Notes: generated by a model not told the origin, from the sequence alone. 64,000 nucleotides of DNA from JAWOLE01 sp035263845 (GCA_035263845.1 DATFQY010000222.1:47346-111345), one strand, 5' to 3'; positions 25,693 to 35,021 are shown, numbered from the stretch's first letter. Translations and numbers: made by a program.

Positions 25693-27189
25693 ATGAAGAA
25701 ACAGACGCTGCGCGCCCTCTCGACGCTGGCCGCCCTGGCGATCCTCGCCGCGGCTCCGCTCGCGGGTCAGACGACCCCCAACTTCACCAAGTACGTCTCT
25801 CTCGGGGACAGCTACGGCGCCGGCTATTCGGCGGGCTGCCTCGTGGACCGGAACCAGAAATTCTCGTTCTCGGCCACGCTCGCCCACCAGCTCGGGATCA
25901 CCGACTTCCAGCAGCCGACGGTTTCCGATCCGGGCCTGCCGACCTGCACGGGATTGAAGAGCCTTTCGCCGTTGACTTTCGGGCCGATCTCGGCAAAAAC
26001 CGGAGCCCCCACCAACCTGGCGCTGGCGCGCGCCTACGACAACCTCTCGGTTCCGGGCTACAAGATCGCCGACGTCTCCGACAAGCTCACGGACGGCGGC
26101 GGCGCGGCCGACCTCGTCCTCCGGGGAAAGGGGTCCGCCCTGAGCCAGGCCCTGTCGCTGAGCCCGACGTTCGTGACCCTCTCGGTCATCGTCAACGACA
26201 TCGGCACGGTCGGCCTGGCCGGCTTCATGCTCGACGGCGTCACGGTCACGCCCCTGCCCGCCTTCACCGCGAAGTTCAACTCGGTCGCCGCTTCGCTGAA
26301 GGCGAACGGACGAACCGGGGTCTTCCTCTCGATTCCCGATCTGCGACTGACGCCCCTCATCAGCACGCTTCCGCCGGTCGTCCTGGACCCCGCGACCAAC
26401 AAGCCCCTGATCGTCGGCGGGCAGACCGTTCCGTTGCTGGGCCCGGGTAACGCGAAGTATCCGTGCCCGGGGGGCGCGGCGGCATGTCCTCTGCCCGCGG
26501 GCACGCTCGTGAGTCTCGCCGCCAACGCTCCGCAAGCGGCGCTGGGAGGCAAGTCCCTCCTGGGCCTCGGATTCGGCATTCCCTGCGCCGTCGCGCCGGC
26601 GCTGCCGCAATGCGGCAAGCCGCTTCCCGACGGAAGCTTCACTCCGCCCGCGACGGTCAACGCCGGAGTTCTCTTCTACCCCGACGAGGTGGACGCGATC
26701 GTCCAGCGGATCCTGGATATGAACGCCGCGATCAAAGCGGCCGCGACGGCCAACGGCTTCCAGTACTTCGATCTCTATGCCCTCAGCCAGGACATCTCCG
26801 CCAATGGACGCGACTTCGGCGGCATCCACATCTCCAAGGATTTCGTGACGGGAGGCCTGTTCGCCTATGGCGACCCGGTCCACCTCTCCAACATCGGCTA
26901 CACGATCCTCGCCGACGAGCTGATCAAGTTCATCAACTCGGCCTACAACGTCAGCGTCCCGAGGCCCGACATGTCGATCGCCCTCTTCACGCCGGATGTC
27001 CCGGCCGCGGGCACGACGGGGATCGGCCCCGTGGACACATCGCTCTTCTTCACGGAAGAGACGTGGAGGGGGCTCTTCGAGGAATTCCCGCTCCAGGATG
27101 CCTCGATGAAGGTCGCGTTGCCAGCCGGCGAGGAGACGCCGGAGCGGGCGCCCGTCGTCCTCCCGGGCCACCGCTCCCCCCGCGACTGA
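25693..27189 (+). CDS. Secreted SGNH/GDSL-family hydrolase
   Basis: 498 residues. ATG 25693 is preferred over 25681 because GGAGAG falls 5-6 nt before it. The signal peptide is KKQTLRALSTLAALAILAAAPLAG. SGNH block I is VSLGDSYGAG (nucleophile Ser), block III is SVIVNDIG (Asn), and block V is GDPVHLSNIGY (catalytic Asp/His). Cys pairs and a long insert in the middle suggest a secreted, disulfide-stabilised enzyme. Likely an esterase or lipase; its position behind the FadL-like gene fits lipid scavenging. A strong terminator follows the stop. Confidence 0.85.
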   Translation: MKKQTLRALSTLAALAILAAAPLAGQTTPNFTKYVSLGDSYGAGYSAGCLVDRNQKFSFSATLAHQLGITDFQQPTVSDPGLPTCTGLKSLSPLTFGPISAKTGAPTNLALARAYDNLSVPGYKIADVSDKLTDGGGAADLVLRGKGSALSQALSLSPTFVTLSVIVNDIGTVGLAGFMLDGVTVTPLPAFTAKFNSVAASLKANGRTGVFLSIPDLRLTPLISTLPPVVLDPATNKPLIVGGQTVPLLGPGNAKYPCPGGAAACPLPAGTLVSLAANAPQAALGGKSLLGLGFGIPCAVAPALPQCGKPLPDGSFTPPATVNAGVLFYPDEVDAIVQRILDMNAAIKAAATANGFQYFDLYALSQDISANGRDFGGIHISKDFVTGGLFAYGDPVHLSNIGYTILADELIKFINSAYNVSVPRPDMSIALFTPDVPAAGTTGIGPVDTSLFFTEETWRGLFEEFPLQDASMKVALPAGEETPERAPVVLPGHRSPRD

Positions 27190-27209
27190 TTTCGGACGAG
27201 CCGCGTCTC

Positions 27210-27243
27210 AAGCCCCGGGCCATCGCCCGGGGCTTTCGTTTTG
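27210..27243 (+). terminator. Rho-independent terminator
   Basis: An 11-bp G+C-rich stem, arms 27210-27220 and 27225-27235 around a CATC loop, followed by a T-rich run (TTCGTTTT). It ends the FadL-like/SGNH hydrolase unit and separates it from efp. Confidence 0.85.
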
Positions 27244-27289
27244 GGCGGGGGTTTGCTAGATTTCGCGGTCTTTTCTTGGGGGTTTGGCG

Positions 27290-27850
27290 ATGATGATTCC
27301 GGCGACACAGCTTCGGAGCGGTACGCTCATCATTTACAACGGCGAGTTGCACCGGGTCCACGACGTGGTCCACAAGACACCGGGCAACCTCCGCGGATTC
27401 GTCCAGGCCAAGATGCGGAACCTCCGCAGCGGCTCCATGAACGAGCACCGTTTCGGCTCGACGGACCGGGTGGAGAAGGCGTCCCTCGACGAGCGGGAGA
27501 TGGAGTACCTGTACTCCGACGCGGCAGGGCACCATTTCATGGACCAGGAGAACTACGACCAGGTCGCGCTTTCCGACGAGGTCATCGGCGAGCAGATGCG
27601 CTATCTGCTCCCCAACACCGTCATCCACGTGGACTTCTACGAGGGCAACCCGGTCGGGATCGAGCTTCCCAACACCGTGACCCTGAAGGTCGTCGAGACC
27701 CAGCCGGGCATGAAGGGCGCGACGGCGTCGGCGTCTTACAAGCCGGCGACGCTCGAGACCGGCTTGCAGGTCATGGTGCCGCAGTTCGTCGAAACCGGCA
27801 CCAGGATCAAGATCGATACCCGCGACAACAGCTACTTAGAGCGCGGCTGA
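27290..27850 (+). CDS. efp: Translation elongation factor P
   Basis: 186 residues (ATG 27290; ATG 27293 is equally possible, and GGGGG lies about 8 nt upstream). All three EF-P domains are present: KOW-like N-domain, OB middle (VALSDEVIGEQMRYLLPNTV) and C-terminal OB (PNTVTLKVVETQPGMKG, VPQFVETGTRIKIDTRDNSYLER). EF-P relieves ribosome stalling at polyprolines. The domain I tip reads TPGNLRGF, placing Asn (about residue 33) where E. coli has the beta-lysylated Lys34 and Pseudomonas the rhamnosylated Arg32; the nearest basic residue is two positions later. The gene stands alone after a terminator. Confidence 0.95.
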   Translation: MMIPATQLRSGTLIIYNGELHRVHDVVHKTPGNLRGFVQAKMRNLRSGSMNEHRFGSTDRVEKASLDEREMEYLYSDAAGHHFMDQENYDQVALSDEVIGEQMRYLLPNTVIHVDFYEGNPVGIELPNTVTLKVVETQPGMKGATASASYKPATLETGLQVMVPQFVETGTRIKIDTRDNSYLERG

Positions 27851-27929
27851 CCTCGATTCGGGACAGGTTTTTGTGTTCGCGGCGATATGCTGTATGAGCA
27901 TAAGTGCCTGATTTAATTGGATTTTCTGC

Positions 27930-27959
27930 TTGACGCCCGTTCGGGCGACCCACAATAAT
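27930..27959 (+). promoter_or_regulatory. Promoter with GC hairpin, M23 peptidase gene
   Basis: TTGACG (27930-27935) and AATAAT (27954-27959) with an 18-bp spacer. The spacer contains the inverted repeat CGCCCG-TT-CGGGCG (27934-27947). AATAAT ends 7 nt before the GTG at 27967, giving a leaderless layout. Confidence 0.5.
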
Positions 27960-27966
27960 CCCGACC

Positions 27967-28866
27967 GTGCGAAAGGCGTCGGCGATTGCGCCCGTTCTGG
28001 CGGCCGCTGCTCTCCTCCTGTACCCGGCGAAGGGAGAAGCGCTGTCGAGCGGGGGTAAAGTCTTCAAGAACCGTGGCGGGAAGACCGTCATCCGGCAGAA
28101 CGACGCCGGGGAAGTCGTCCTCGACCGGGTGGACACCATCAACCTGGAGATCCAGGGCCCGATCTTCCCGATCGAGCCGCACAACTACCCCCAACCCCTT
28201 TGTGAGCCGGTGGATACCGTCATCGAGGTCCAGCTGCACGACGAGGATTCCGGTAATCCGGATACCCTCGAAGTCGAGTCCGATGAGGTGACCCGCGAGG
28301 TCGCCCGGACCTCCACCGAGCCCGTCCACAGCCTTTCCCGGATCGCCTCCAGGCTGGGGTCGTTCTTCCGGCCCAAGTCTTCCGAGGTCGCGGTTCGGCC
28401 CGAAGACGTGGACCTGGACGTCCTGCTTTCCCAGGGGCTCCTGATCCCGGTGGAAGGAGTCGACATCGAGAAGCTCCGTGACTCCTTCCTGAACTCGCGC
28501 GGCAGGTACGCCAAGCACCTCGCCATCGACATCGGGGCGCCCCGGGGGACCCCGGTCCTGGCGACGACGGACGGCCAGATCGTCAAGGTAGGCCGGGAGC
28601 AGCGGGGGGGCAAGTCGATCTACCAGAAGGACGCGACCGGGAAGTACCTGCTCTTCTACTGCCACTTGAACGGCTACGCCACGGGCATGGGGCCGGGCCG
28701 GCAGGTCCGGAAGGGCGACGTCATCGGATACGTCGGCGCGACCGGCCACGTCATCGGCGGCCCGCACCTGCACTTCTCGGTGACCCGCCTTCCCGAGCAG
28801 AGCGAGAACTTCAAGGCCGGGATGGCGATCAACCCCTACCTGTTGTTCCTCGCCGGCGTCCCCTAA
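27967..28866 (+). CDS. Secreted M23 (LytM-type) metallopeptidase
   Basis: 299 residues from GTG. A signal peptide (RKASAIAPVLAAAALLLYPAKGEA) precedes a ~165-residue N-terminal region without recognised domain, then an M23 domain. The zinc motifs are intact: HLAIDIGAPRGTPV (HxxxD, about 180-184) and GPHLHFSV (HxH, about 263-265), with VRKGDVIGYVGATGHV between them. It should cleave peptidoglycan cross-links or activate amidases in the periplasm. The stop overlaps that of the convergent 1233-residue flavoprotein gene by four bases (28863-28866). Confidence 0.9.
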   Translation: MRKASAIAPVLAAAALLLYPAKGEALSSGGKVFKNRGGKTVIRQNDAGEVVLDRVDTINLEIQGPIFPIEPHNYPQPLCEPVDTVIEVQLHDEDSGNPDTLEVESDEVTREVARTSTEPVHSLSRIASRLGSFFRPKSSEVAVRPEDVDLDVLLSQGLLIPVEGVDIEKLRDSFLNSRGRYAKHLAIDIGAPRGTPVLATTDGQIVKVGREQRGGKSIYQKDATGKYLLFYCHLNGYATGMGPGRQVRKGDVIGYVGATGHVIGGPHLHFSVTRLPEQSENFKAGMAINPYLLFLAGVP

Positions 28867-31800
28867 ACCGTCCGCACGTCCTTCATCGCCATCAATCTTT
28901 CCAACCACAGGTTGGTGACCTTCTCCACCACCGTGTTCTGACGCAGGCGCGCGGCCAGGTTTCCCCAGTCCATCTCGTCGAGCCTCTGGTCCTGGTTGTA
29001 GCAGGAGAAGATGATCTCCTTCTCCGCTCCGGTGACCGGGTCGACGTGGCGCTGGAGGCACTGGGCGCAGACTTCCTTCATCATGCACTGCATCGGCGAG
29101 TTGATCGAGCCGATGCCCACGTGCCGCGGAGAAAGGTACGGCGCGAGCACCGTGTGGCGCGCCCGCGAGACCGCCGCCATCATCCGGTCCGATCCGATCG
29201 CGATCAGCCGCTCGACGTCGGAGAGCGCGATCGGGGTCCTCCCCAGCCGGCCGGCGCCATAGGCGGCCATTGCCTCGACGATGTTGCCGGTGAAGGTGCG
29301 GTCGTCCGGCCGCGTGACGGGGATCGTGGCCCCGTGGTCCACGGAAAGAACGAGGACGTCCGCGGCCGCCTCCACGTCCTCCCGCTTGTAGAAGTCCTCG
29401 GCCTTCTTGTACCCGGCGAAATAGATGACGCGGTTTCCGAGGGCGCGGGCCTTCTTCCCGATCGAGAGGAGGACCGCGTTTCCGAGCCCTCCGCCGGCCA
29501 GGAGCACCGTGGAGCCGCTCGGCAGCTCCGTCGGCGCCCCCGTGGGCCCCATCGCCAGGACCGGCTCGCCGGGCTTTAGGACCGCGCAGAGGCGAGAGGA
29601 GGCGCCGAGCTCCAGGGCGATCATCGAGAGGAGCCCCTTCTCGGCGTCCACCCAGGCGCCCGTCAGGGCGAGCGGCTCGATCAAGAGCGGCGAGCCGTCG
29701 ATGACCGGAGCGCGGGACTCGAAGTTCTGAAGGCGGTAGAACTGGCCCGGCTCGAAGGCCGCAGCCGCGGCCGGCGCCCGGACGACCACCTCGACGATCG
29801 TGGGCGTCAGTCGGTTGACCTCGACGACGCGGGCCGAGAGCCGGTCCTCGACGGCGGCGCGGAAGTCCCGCCACCGCTCCTCCGGGACGACGGGCCTTTC
29901 CGCCGAGTCGCCGAGCAGCACGGCGGTGATGGGCGCGTATCCCTTGCGCGCCGAGGCCATCGCCTTGACCACGTTCCCGTTGAAGGCCGGGTGGTTGTCC
30001 CCGAAGAAAGTGATGAACCGGCCGCCCCGCTGGTATCCCGTGAAGAAGGCCGTCTCGTCCATCGCGGTCGAGGCGACGAGCTTCCAGTTGCCCGAGGAGT
30101 CCCGCTCCGCGCGGTGGGGAAGGAAGAACCGCCGCCTCTCGTCCATCGGGAAGGTGCCCGGGTGCTCCTTCTCGTAGGTGATGTTGGGAGTCGTTCCGGC
30201 GGCGACCCACAGGGAGCGGGCCGGCAGCTCGACTAAGTCTCCTCCGCGCGAGCGGCGGAACCGCACCGCCTCGAGGTGCCCGTTGCCGTCCGGGACCGCT
30301 TCCTCCGGCTCCATGTTCTCGATGAAGGAGATCCCCTCCTCGAGCGACTTGATGATCTCCTCGTGGTTCAGGCGGTACGCCGGCGACTCCTCCATCGAGC
30401 GGCGGTAGACGATCGAGACGCCGCCCCAGTGGGCGACCAGCGGCGCGAAGTCGGGCTCCTCGCCGGCCTCCTTCGCTCCCTCCCGCTCGCGGCGGATCTC
30501 GGTGCCGTGGTGGAGGAACCGGTCGAGGATCTCCCGCTCCTCACCGTCCATCGTCGCCCGCACCGCCGGCTCGCCGCGCTCGACGACGAGCTTCTCGTAG
30601 CGGGCCAGGGTCTTCTCGGCGAGCAGCGGGTAATAGGCCGCCAGCTCCGTCGCCGTGTCGATCGCTGTCAGGCCGCCGCCGATGACGACGGCGGGCAGCT
30701 CGACCTGGAGGTTCGCCAGCGCCTCCTCCTTGAAGGCGCCGGTCAGCTGGAGGGCCATCAGGAAGTCGGAAGCTTTGCGGACGCCGCGGATGATGTTGTT
30801 CTTCATCCCGATGATCGTGGGCCGCCCGGCGCCCGCCGCGATCGCGACGTGGTCGAAGCCCGTGTCGAAGGCCTGGTCCGCGGTGATCGTGCCGCCGAAG
30901 CGGACGCCCCCGAGGATCGAGAAGAGCTTGCGGCGCGCGAGCGTCAAATGGAGGAGCGTCAGGAAGTTCTTGTCCCAGCGCACCGTGATGCCGTACTCCG
31001 AGACGCCGCCGAAGCCGTCCAGGACTCTGCGGTCGAGCGGGCGCTCGATCTCGCTCCAGTCGCGGATCGGCCGGATCCCTTCACCGTCCTCGCCCGTCCA
31101 GTCCGCCGGCAGCGGCTCGATCTTCAGCCCGTCGATCCCGACGACCCCGAACCCTTCGTTGACCAGGAAGTGGGCCAGCGTGTACCCGGCGGGCCCGAGG
31201 CCGACGACCAGGACGTTCTTGCCGTTGTAGGGGAGCGCGTACGGGCGCGCGGGGGACAGCGGGTTCCAGCGAGTCAGCAGCCCGTAGATCTCGACTCCCC
31301 ACGGCAGCGACAGGACGTCGGTTAAGACGCCGGTCTCGATCTGCGGGATATTGACCGGCTCCTGCTTCTGGAAGATGCACCCCTTCATGCAGTCGTTGCA
31401 GATCCGGTGGCCGGTTCCCGGGCACATCGGGTTGTCGATGCAGACCAGCGCGAGGGCGCCGAGCGAGTCCCCCTCGCGGCGGAGCTGGTGCATCTCCGAG
31501 ATCTTCTCGTCCAGCGGGCAGCCGGGCAGGGCGACCCCGAGCGGGTTCTTCTGGAAGGTGTTCGTCTTGACGTCGAAGAAGCCCTTGGAGCAGGAATCCT
31601 TCTCCCGCTCGTGGCAGAGCAGGCAGTAGTGCGTCTGGCCCAGGACTTCCCGCCGCGTCATCCTGCGGTCGGTCAGGGCGAAGCCGTCGCGGCGCCGGCG
31701 CCGCGACTTCGGGCCGACCCGCTCCTCGGGCATCGAAGGACGGGGCCTCTCGGTCTCGACGAGCGCGTCGTAGTCCACCGACTCGGGAAGGTGGAAGGAG

Positions 31801-32564
31801 CTCCAGGAGCGGATTTCCCGGCGAAGGTCGGGCCGCTTCAGCCGCAGGCACGACCAGGCGGCGTAGGTCGCGATCAGGGCTTCGAGGAACGCGAGGAGGA
31901 GCTCGTCGGAGTCTCCCTCGGGGCGGGGGATCCGGTTGGCCCCTGGCGCGGAGGAGGAGAGGCGGGCGAGCTCACGGGCCCTTTGGCGCGACGCATCGGG
32001 GACCGCGGGGATCTTCTTCTGGCGAACCGCCGCGAGGAAGTCGCTCTCCAGGTCGAGAAGGTCCGAGGCCATCCGCGAAGTGGAGAGCTCGGCGTCTGAG
32101 GCCCACGGCAGCTCGGGGAAGAGCACCTGCTCCATCGCGCGGCCGGTCAGCTCGATGCGGGTGGCCTCCTCGCCGGCAGGGTCCGCCGGGAGCTTCGCCT
32201 TGACGGCGCGCCGCTGCAGGAAGTCGCGCCGGAAGCGGAAGAGAACCGCTTCGGGCCGGGCGGTCGCCGCCTGCGCGCGCCACTCCCGCTCGATCCCGAA
32301 GAGCCCCGCCAGGAACGCCCCGATCGGCCTGGCGGCCTCCACGAGGAGCCTCGACCGCGCCAGGGGATCGAAGGAGGCCGGATTGGTGCGGTAGGCGACG
32401 AGGCGGGCGTGCAGCGGCGCGTCGTGTTCTGCCAGATCTTCGAGGAAGGCCCGGTCGAGGTCGGCGAGCCGATCCTCGCGGTGCAGGTCCTGGTAGGTGA
32501 AGCCGGGTACGCCGAGAGGGAAGTCCCTCCCGGCAGGGGTTGGCGCTGTCGTCGCGTTGTCCAA
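28863..32564 (-). CDS. GltD/NfnB-like and NfnA/PyrK-like fused iron-sulfur flavoprotein
   Basis: 1233 residues. Residues ~1-310 match nothing recognised. From ~315 comes a GltD/NfnB-type module: cysteine-rich CLLCHEREKDSC, GCPLDEKI and NPMCPGTGHRICNDCMKGC, then QEPVNIPQIE, FAD-binding VLVVGLGPAGYTLAHFL (about 450) and a second nucleotide fold AVVIGGGLTAIDTATELAAYY (about 628). Residues ~945-1233 resemble the NfnA/PyrK ferredoxin-reductase module: FEPGQFYRLQNFES flavin region, VLLAGGGLGNAVLLSIGKKA and a cluster motif CMMKEVCAQC with a later Cys. This is the domain set of electron-bifurcating Nfn in one chain; electron transfer between NAD(P)H and ferredoxin is inferred. TTG start, uncertain. 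Confidence 0.8.
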   Translation of the reverse strand: MDNATTAPTPAGRDFPLGVPGFTYQDLHREDRLADLDRAFLEDLAEHDAPLHARLVAYRTNPASFDPLARSRLLVEAARPIGAFLAGLFGIEREWRAQAATARPEAVLFRFRRDFLQRRAVKAKLPADPAGEEATRIELTGRAMEQVLFPELPWASDAELSTSRMASDLLDLESDFLAAVRQKKIPAVPDASRQRARELARLSSSAPGANRIPRPEGDSDELLLAFLEALIATYAAWSCLRLKRPDLRREIRSWSSFHLPESVDYDALVETERPRPSMPEERVGPKSRRRRRDGFALTDRRMTRREVLGQTHYCLLCHEREKDSCSKGFFDVKTNTFQKNPLGVALPGCPLDEKISEMHQLRREGDSLGALALVCIDNPMCPGTGHRICNDCMKGCIFQKQEPVNIPQIETGVLTDVLSLPWGVEIYGLLTRWNPLSPARPYALPYNGKNVLVVGLGPAGYTLAHFLVNEGFGVVGIDGLKIEPLPADWTGEDGEGIRPIRDWSEIERPLDRRVLDGFGGVSEYGITVRWDKNFLTLLHLTLARRKLFSILGGVRFGGTITADQAFDTGFDHVAIAAGAGRPTIIGMKNNIIRGVRKASDFLMALQLTGAFKEEALANLQVELPAVVIGGGLTAIDTATELAAYYPLLAEKTLARYEKLVVERGEPAVRATMDGEEREILDRFLHHGTEIRREREGAKEAGEEPDFAPLVAHWGGVSIVYRRSMEESPAYRLNHEEIIKSLEEGISFIENMEPEEAVPDGNGHLEAVRFRRSRGGDLVELPARSLWVAAGTTPNITYEKEHPGTFPMDERRRFFLPHRAERDSSGNWKLVASTAMDETAFFTGYQRGGRFITFFGDNHPAFNGNVVKAMASARKGYAPITAVLLGDSAERPVVPEERWRDFRAAVEDRLSARVVEVNRLTPTIVEVVVRAPAAAAAFEPGQFYRLQNFESRAPVIDGSPLLIEPLALTGAWVDAEKGLLSMIALELGASSRLCAVLKPGEPVLAMGPTGAPTELPSGSTVLLAGGGLGNAVLLSIGKKARALGNRVIYFAGYKKAEDFYKREDVEAAADVLVLSVDHGATIPVTRPDDRTFTGNIVEAMAAYGAGRLGRTPIALSDVERLIAIGSDRMMAAVSRARHTVLAPYLSPRHVGIGSINSPMQCMMKEVCAQCLQRHVDPVTGAEKEIIFSCYNQDQRLDEMDWGNLAARLRQNTVVEKVTNLWLERLMAMKDVRTV

Positions 32565-32605
32565 GACCGGCGATTCTATCGTGGGCCTCGGGCTTCGTGC
32601 CCAGC

Positions 32606-34321
32606 TCAGGGCAACGCGCGGTCGAAAGCCAGATACGACGTGATCCCCGTCTGCTCGTCTCGGATCGCGAAGCTCCAGCGGTAGGAGCCGGGCGGCAGCG
32701 TGATCGTTCCGGAACGCATCAGCCAGGAGGATCCGCTCGCCTCCGTCATCTCGGCTTTCCCGCTCAGATCGAGATGACGGAGCGTCCCGTCGCGAACCGC
32801 AGCGAAGGCGACGATCCGCATCGCGTCCTCGGTCGCGCGCTCGCCTCCCGCGCGCGGCGGCGGCGGATAGGCGACGAGCACCGACGCCACCGCCTTTCCC
32901 TTGTCCATGCCGAGGCCCTGGAAGTTGAGCCGGACGCCGAGCGGGTTGTCGTCGGCCTTCTCATAGAGTCGGTTCGCCGCGCTCTGGTTGAGCGCCTCGG
33001 CCACGTCGAGAACACGGTAGCCGCGGCGGTACCGCAGCTTCACCCCCGACCTCGCCGACGTCACTTCGATCCGGTGGAAGCGATGGTCGCCGGCGAAGGG
33101 GTCGCGGAACGTGACGACGTAGAAGGCGTCGCGGTTGCCGACCTCCTGATTCAACCCGTCCTGGAAAAACCGCCGGGAGAGGACCGCGTCGCCCCCGGTC
33201 GTCTCGGCGATCGCTTCCATGCTCTGGCCGGCCGCGATGTCGGTCGTCGGTACGGTCTCGGCGTCCCGCGCGGACGCGGTCGACCTCCGGGGATCCGTCC
33301 GCGAAGGAGCGCTCGCGCGGCCGGAGAAGCTCCGGTCGGTCCGCACGCGGCCGGAAAAGTCATGGGCGGCCGAGCGGACCGGGTGGATCTCGATCCCCCG
33401 CAGAAGCGCCAGGCGCGAGATGTCGGTCAGAAGCGAGGCCGAGCCGGTCTTGTTCCACGTCAGGCTGTCCCAGAGCAGGTCCCTGTCCATCTCCGCCTCG
33501 CGGGCCCTCAGGTACTCCGAGACAGGATCGTTGCCATCGGCGCTGCTCGTCGAAGTGGCAATCAGATCCCGGGCGATCTCGGAGGGCGCGAGAAAGGGCG
33601 CGCCGTCAGAGAGGAAATAGAGCGCCTTCCGGCCCGGGCTCTCCGGAAACGTGCGAAGGGAGTCGAAGAGGCCGGCGAGGGACGTCCGGACATGAGCGTT
33701 CGCCTCCATCGAGTCCAGCTCGACGCGGAAGGAACCGTGCTCCGGGTTGCCGGATAGGGAGCCCGGTTGCCCGACGCGCGCTACCGCCGGGCGCTTCGAC
33801 ATGATGGCGACGGTCCGGCGGAGCCGGTCGGCGTCCGCCGTCCAGGGGCACTCGACGCGCAGCCGCCCGTCGAAGACCATGAGCTGGGCCTGAACGCCCG
33901 GGGCGAGCCCCGCCTCGAAGAAACGGAACATCTCCGCGTAGACCGCCTGCCGATTGGACTGCTCCGAGGAGGTTTCATCCGCGAGGAACGCCATCCAGTA
34001 GGTCGAAGGAGCGGCTCGCGGTGCCTCCGTCGGACGCGCGGGATCCGGCGCCAGGTTGGCGGGGCGCGGGCCGGGAAGAGAGGGAAGGGCCGCCGGCGCG
34101 TCGGGAGACGGCGGAGTCTCGAATCCGTCGATCGAGACCGGCTTGCCGTCCACCGTCGCGCGCAGATCGCCCGCCTTCAGGTCGCGGACCGGGTGGCCCT
34201 GCGAGTCCGTCGCCAGGACCTCGAGCCGGACGATCTCGACGTCCACTCGCTCGCGGAAGCCCTGCGCGGCCACGTTGGCGACTGCGGCGGCCAGGAGTGC
34301 GGACAGGAGGACGCGGCGCAT
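32606..34321 (-). CDS. Secreted VWFA-related protein, Acidobacteria-type
   Basis: 571 residues from ATG 34321, which begins a clear signal peptide (RRVLLSALLAAAVANVAAQ); the open frame continues far upstream, but that part lies over another gene. The first mature part (VDVEIVRLEVLATDSQGHPVRDLKAGD) is the typical opening of VWFA-related proteins from Acidobacteria. The von Willebrand A domain follows (YWMAFLADETSSEQSNR, KALYFLSDGAPF), then a C-terminal beta-rich region with HRIEVTSARSGVKLRYRRGY, also family-typical. Presumed periplasmic or surface adhesion/interaction protein. The hypothetical gene upstream on the same strand ends 26 bp away. Confidence 0.8.
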   Translation of the reverse strand: MRRVLLSALLAAAVANVAAQGFRERVDVEIVRLEVLATDSQGHPVRDLKAGDLRATVDGKPVSIDGFETPPSPDAPAALPSLPGPRPANLAPDPARPTEAPRAAPSTYWMAFLADETSSEQSNRQAVYAEMFRFFEAGLAPGVQAQLMVFDGRLRVECPWTADADRLRRTVAIMSKRPAVARVGQPGSLSGNPEHGSFRVELDSMEANAHVRTSLAGLFDSLRTFPESPGRKALYFLSDGAPFLAPSEIARDLIATSTSSADGNDPVSEYLRAREAEMDRDLLWDSLTWNKTGSASLLTDISRLALLRGIEIHPVRSAAHDFSGRVRTDRSFSGRASAPSRTDPRRSTASARDAETVPTTDIAAGQSMEAIAETTGGDAVLSRRFFQDGLNQEVGNRDAFYVVTFRDPFAGDHRFHRIEVTSARSGVKLRYRRGYRVLDVAEALNQSAANRLYEKADDNPLGVRLNFQGLGMDKGKAVASVLVAYPPPPRAGGERATEDAMRIVAFAAVRDGTLRHLDLSGKAEMTEASGSSWLMRSGTITLPPGSYRWSFAIRDEQTGITSYLAFDRALP

Positions 34322-34347
34322 GAGGAAGCCTCGCGACAGGATACTCG

Positions 34348-34968
34348 CTAACGGGTTTTGCGCACCCAGACCCGGACTCCCTCGGGCAGGAGCGGTTTCC
34401 AGCGTGATCGCGAACTCGCCAGCGCCGGTGAGGCCAGGACTGCGGCCGCTTCGATGGGCTCCAGGGCCAGCCACCGTACGCCGAGCCGGTCGAGTCGGGT
34501 GAAGAGTCGGCCGCCGATCCGGACCGCGCGCGGATGAACGGCGATCCACCTCCGGACTCCGGCGGCGGCGAGCGCTTCCGCCCGGGCCGGCGTCATCGCG
34601 CCTTCGACGAAATAGGCTCCGCCGGCTTCGTCCGTGGGCGCCACGGGCTGTCGCCGTCGCCGGCCGCTGGCCGTCTTGCGCCTTTCCTCGAGTCCGAGCA
34701 TTCCCTCGATGGCCTCCGCGAGGAGGTCCGCGGGCCGAGGCCAGAGAAGGCGCCGGGAGGCGTCTCGAAGGAAGGCGAGGTCCGAGACCGGATCGCGTCC
34801 CGCCGGGCACAGGACGATCCGGGAGGGAGCCCGCGCCGACCGAAGGTACCGGGCGAGCGAGAAGGGAACGAGCCGCGCACTCTTGCCGCGCGCGAGGTAG
34901 GCCGCGGCGCTCCTGGCGGCGGCTTCCGTCGGCGCAACGGCGGCGAGGGAAGAGTTGGACGATTTCAT
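34348..34968 (-). CDS. Hypothetical protein, Ala/Arg-rich
   Basis: 206 residues, ATG start preceded by an AAAAAAAGG stretch. No family was recognised. It is rich in Ala, Arg and Leu and lacks a signal peptide or membrane helix. Readable segments include ARLVPFSLARYLRSARAPSR, a possible Rossmann-like strand IVLCPAGRDP, and RRWIAVHPRAVRIGGRLF. It is divergent from the GGDEF gene with only 53 bp between, and precedes the VWFA-related gene by 26 bp. It is the only open frame of coding quality in this stretch. Confidence 0.6.
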   Translation of the reverse strand: MKSSNSSLAAVAPTEAAARSAAAYLARGKSARLVPFSLARYLRSARAPSRIVLCPAGRDPVSDLAFLRDASRRLLWPRPADLLAEAIEGMLGLEERRKTASGRRRRQPVAPTDEAGGAYFVEGAMTPARAEALAAAGVRRWIAVHPRAVRIGGRLFTRLDRLGVRWLALEPIEAAAVLASPALASSRSRWKPLLPEGVRVWVRKTR

Positions 34969-35021
34969 CCTTTTTTTGGTTCGACCGGCTCCCCGGTTAA
35001 AATTCGATCCACGAACCGTCG

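Noticed and set aside
25675..27171. 498-codon minus-strand frame over the SGNH hydrolase
   Set aside because: No motifs; the plus strand holds all SGNH blocks and is followed by a terminator in the matching direction.
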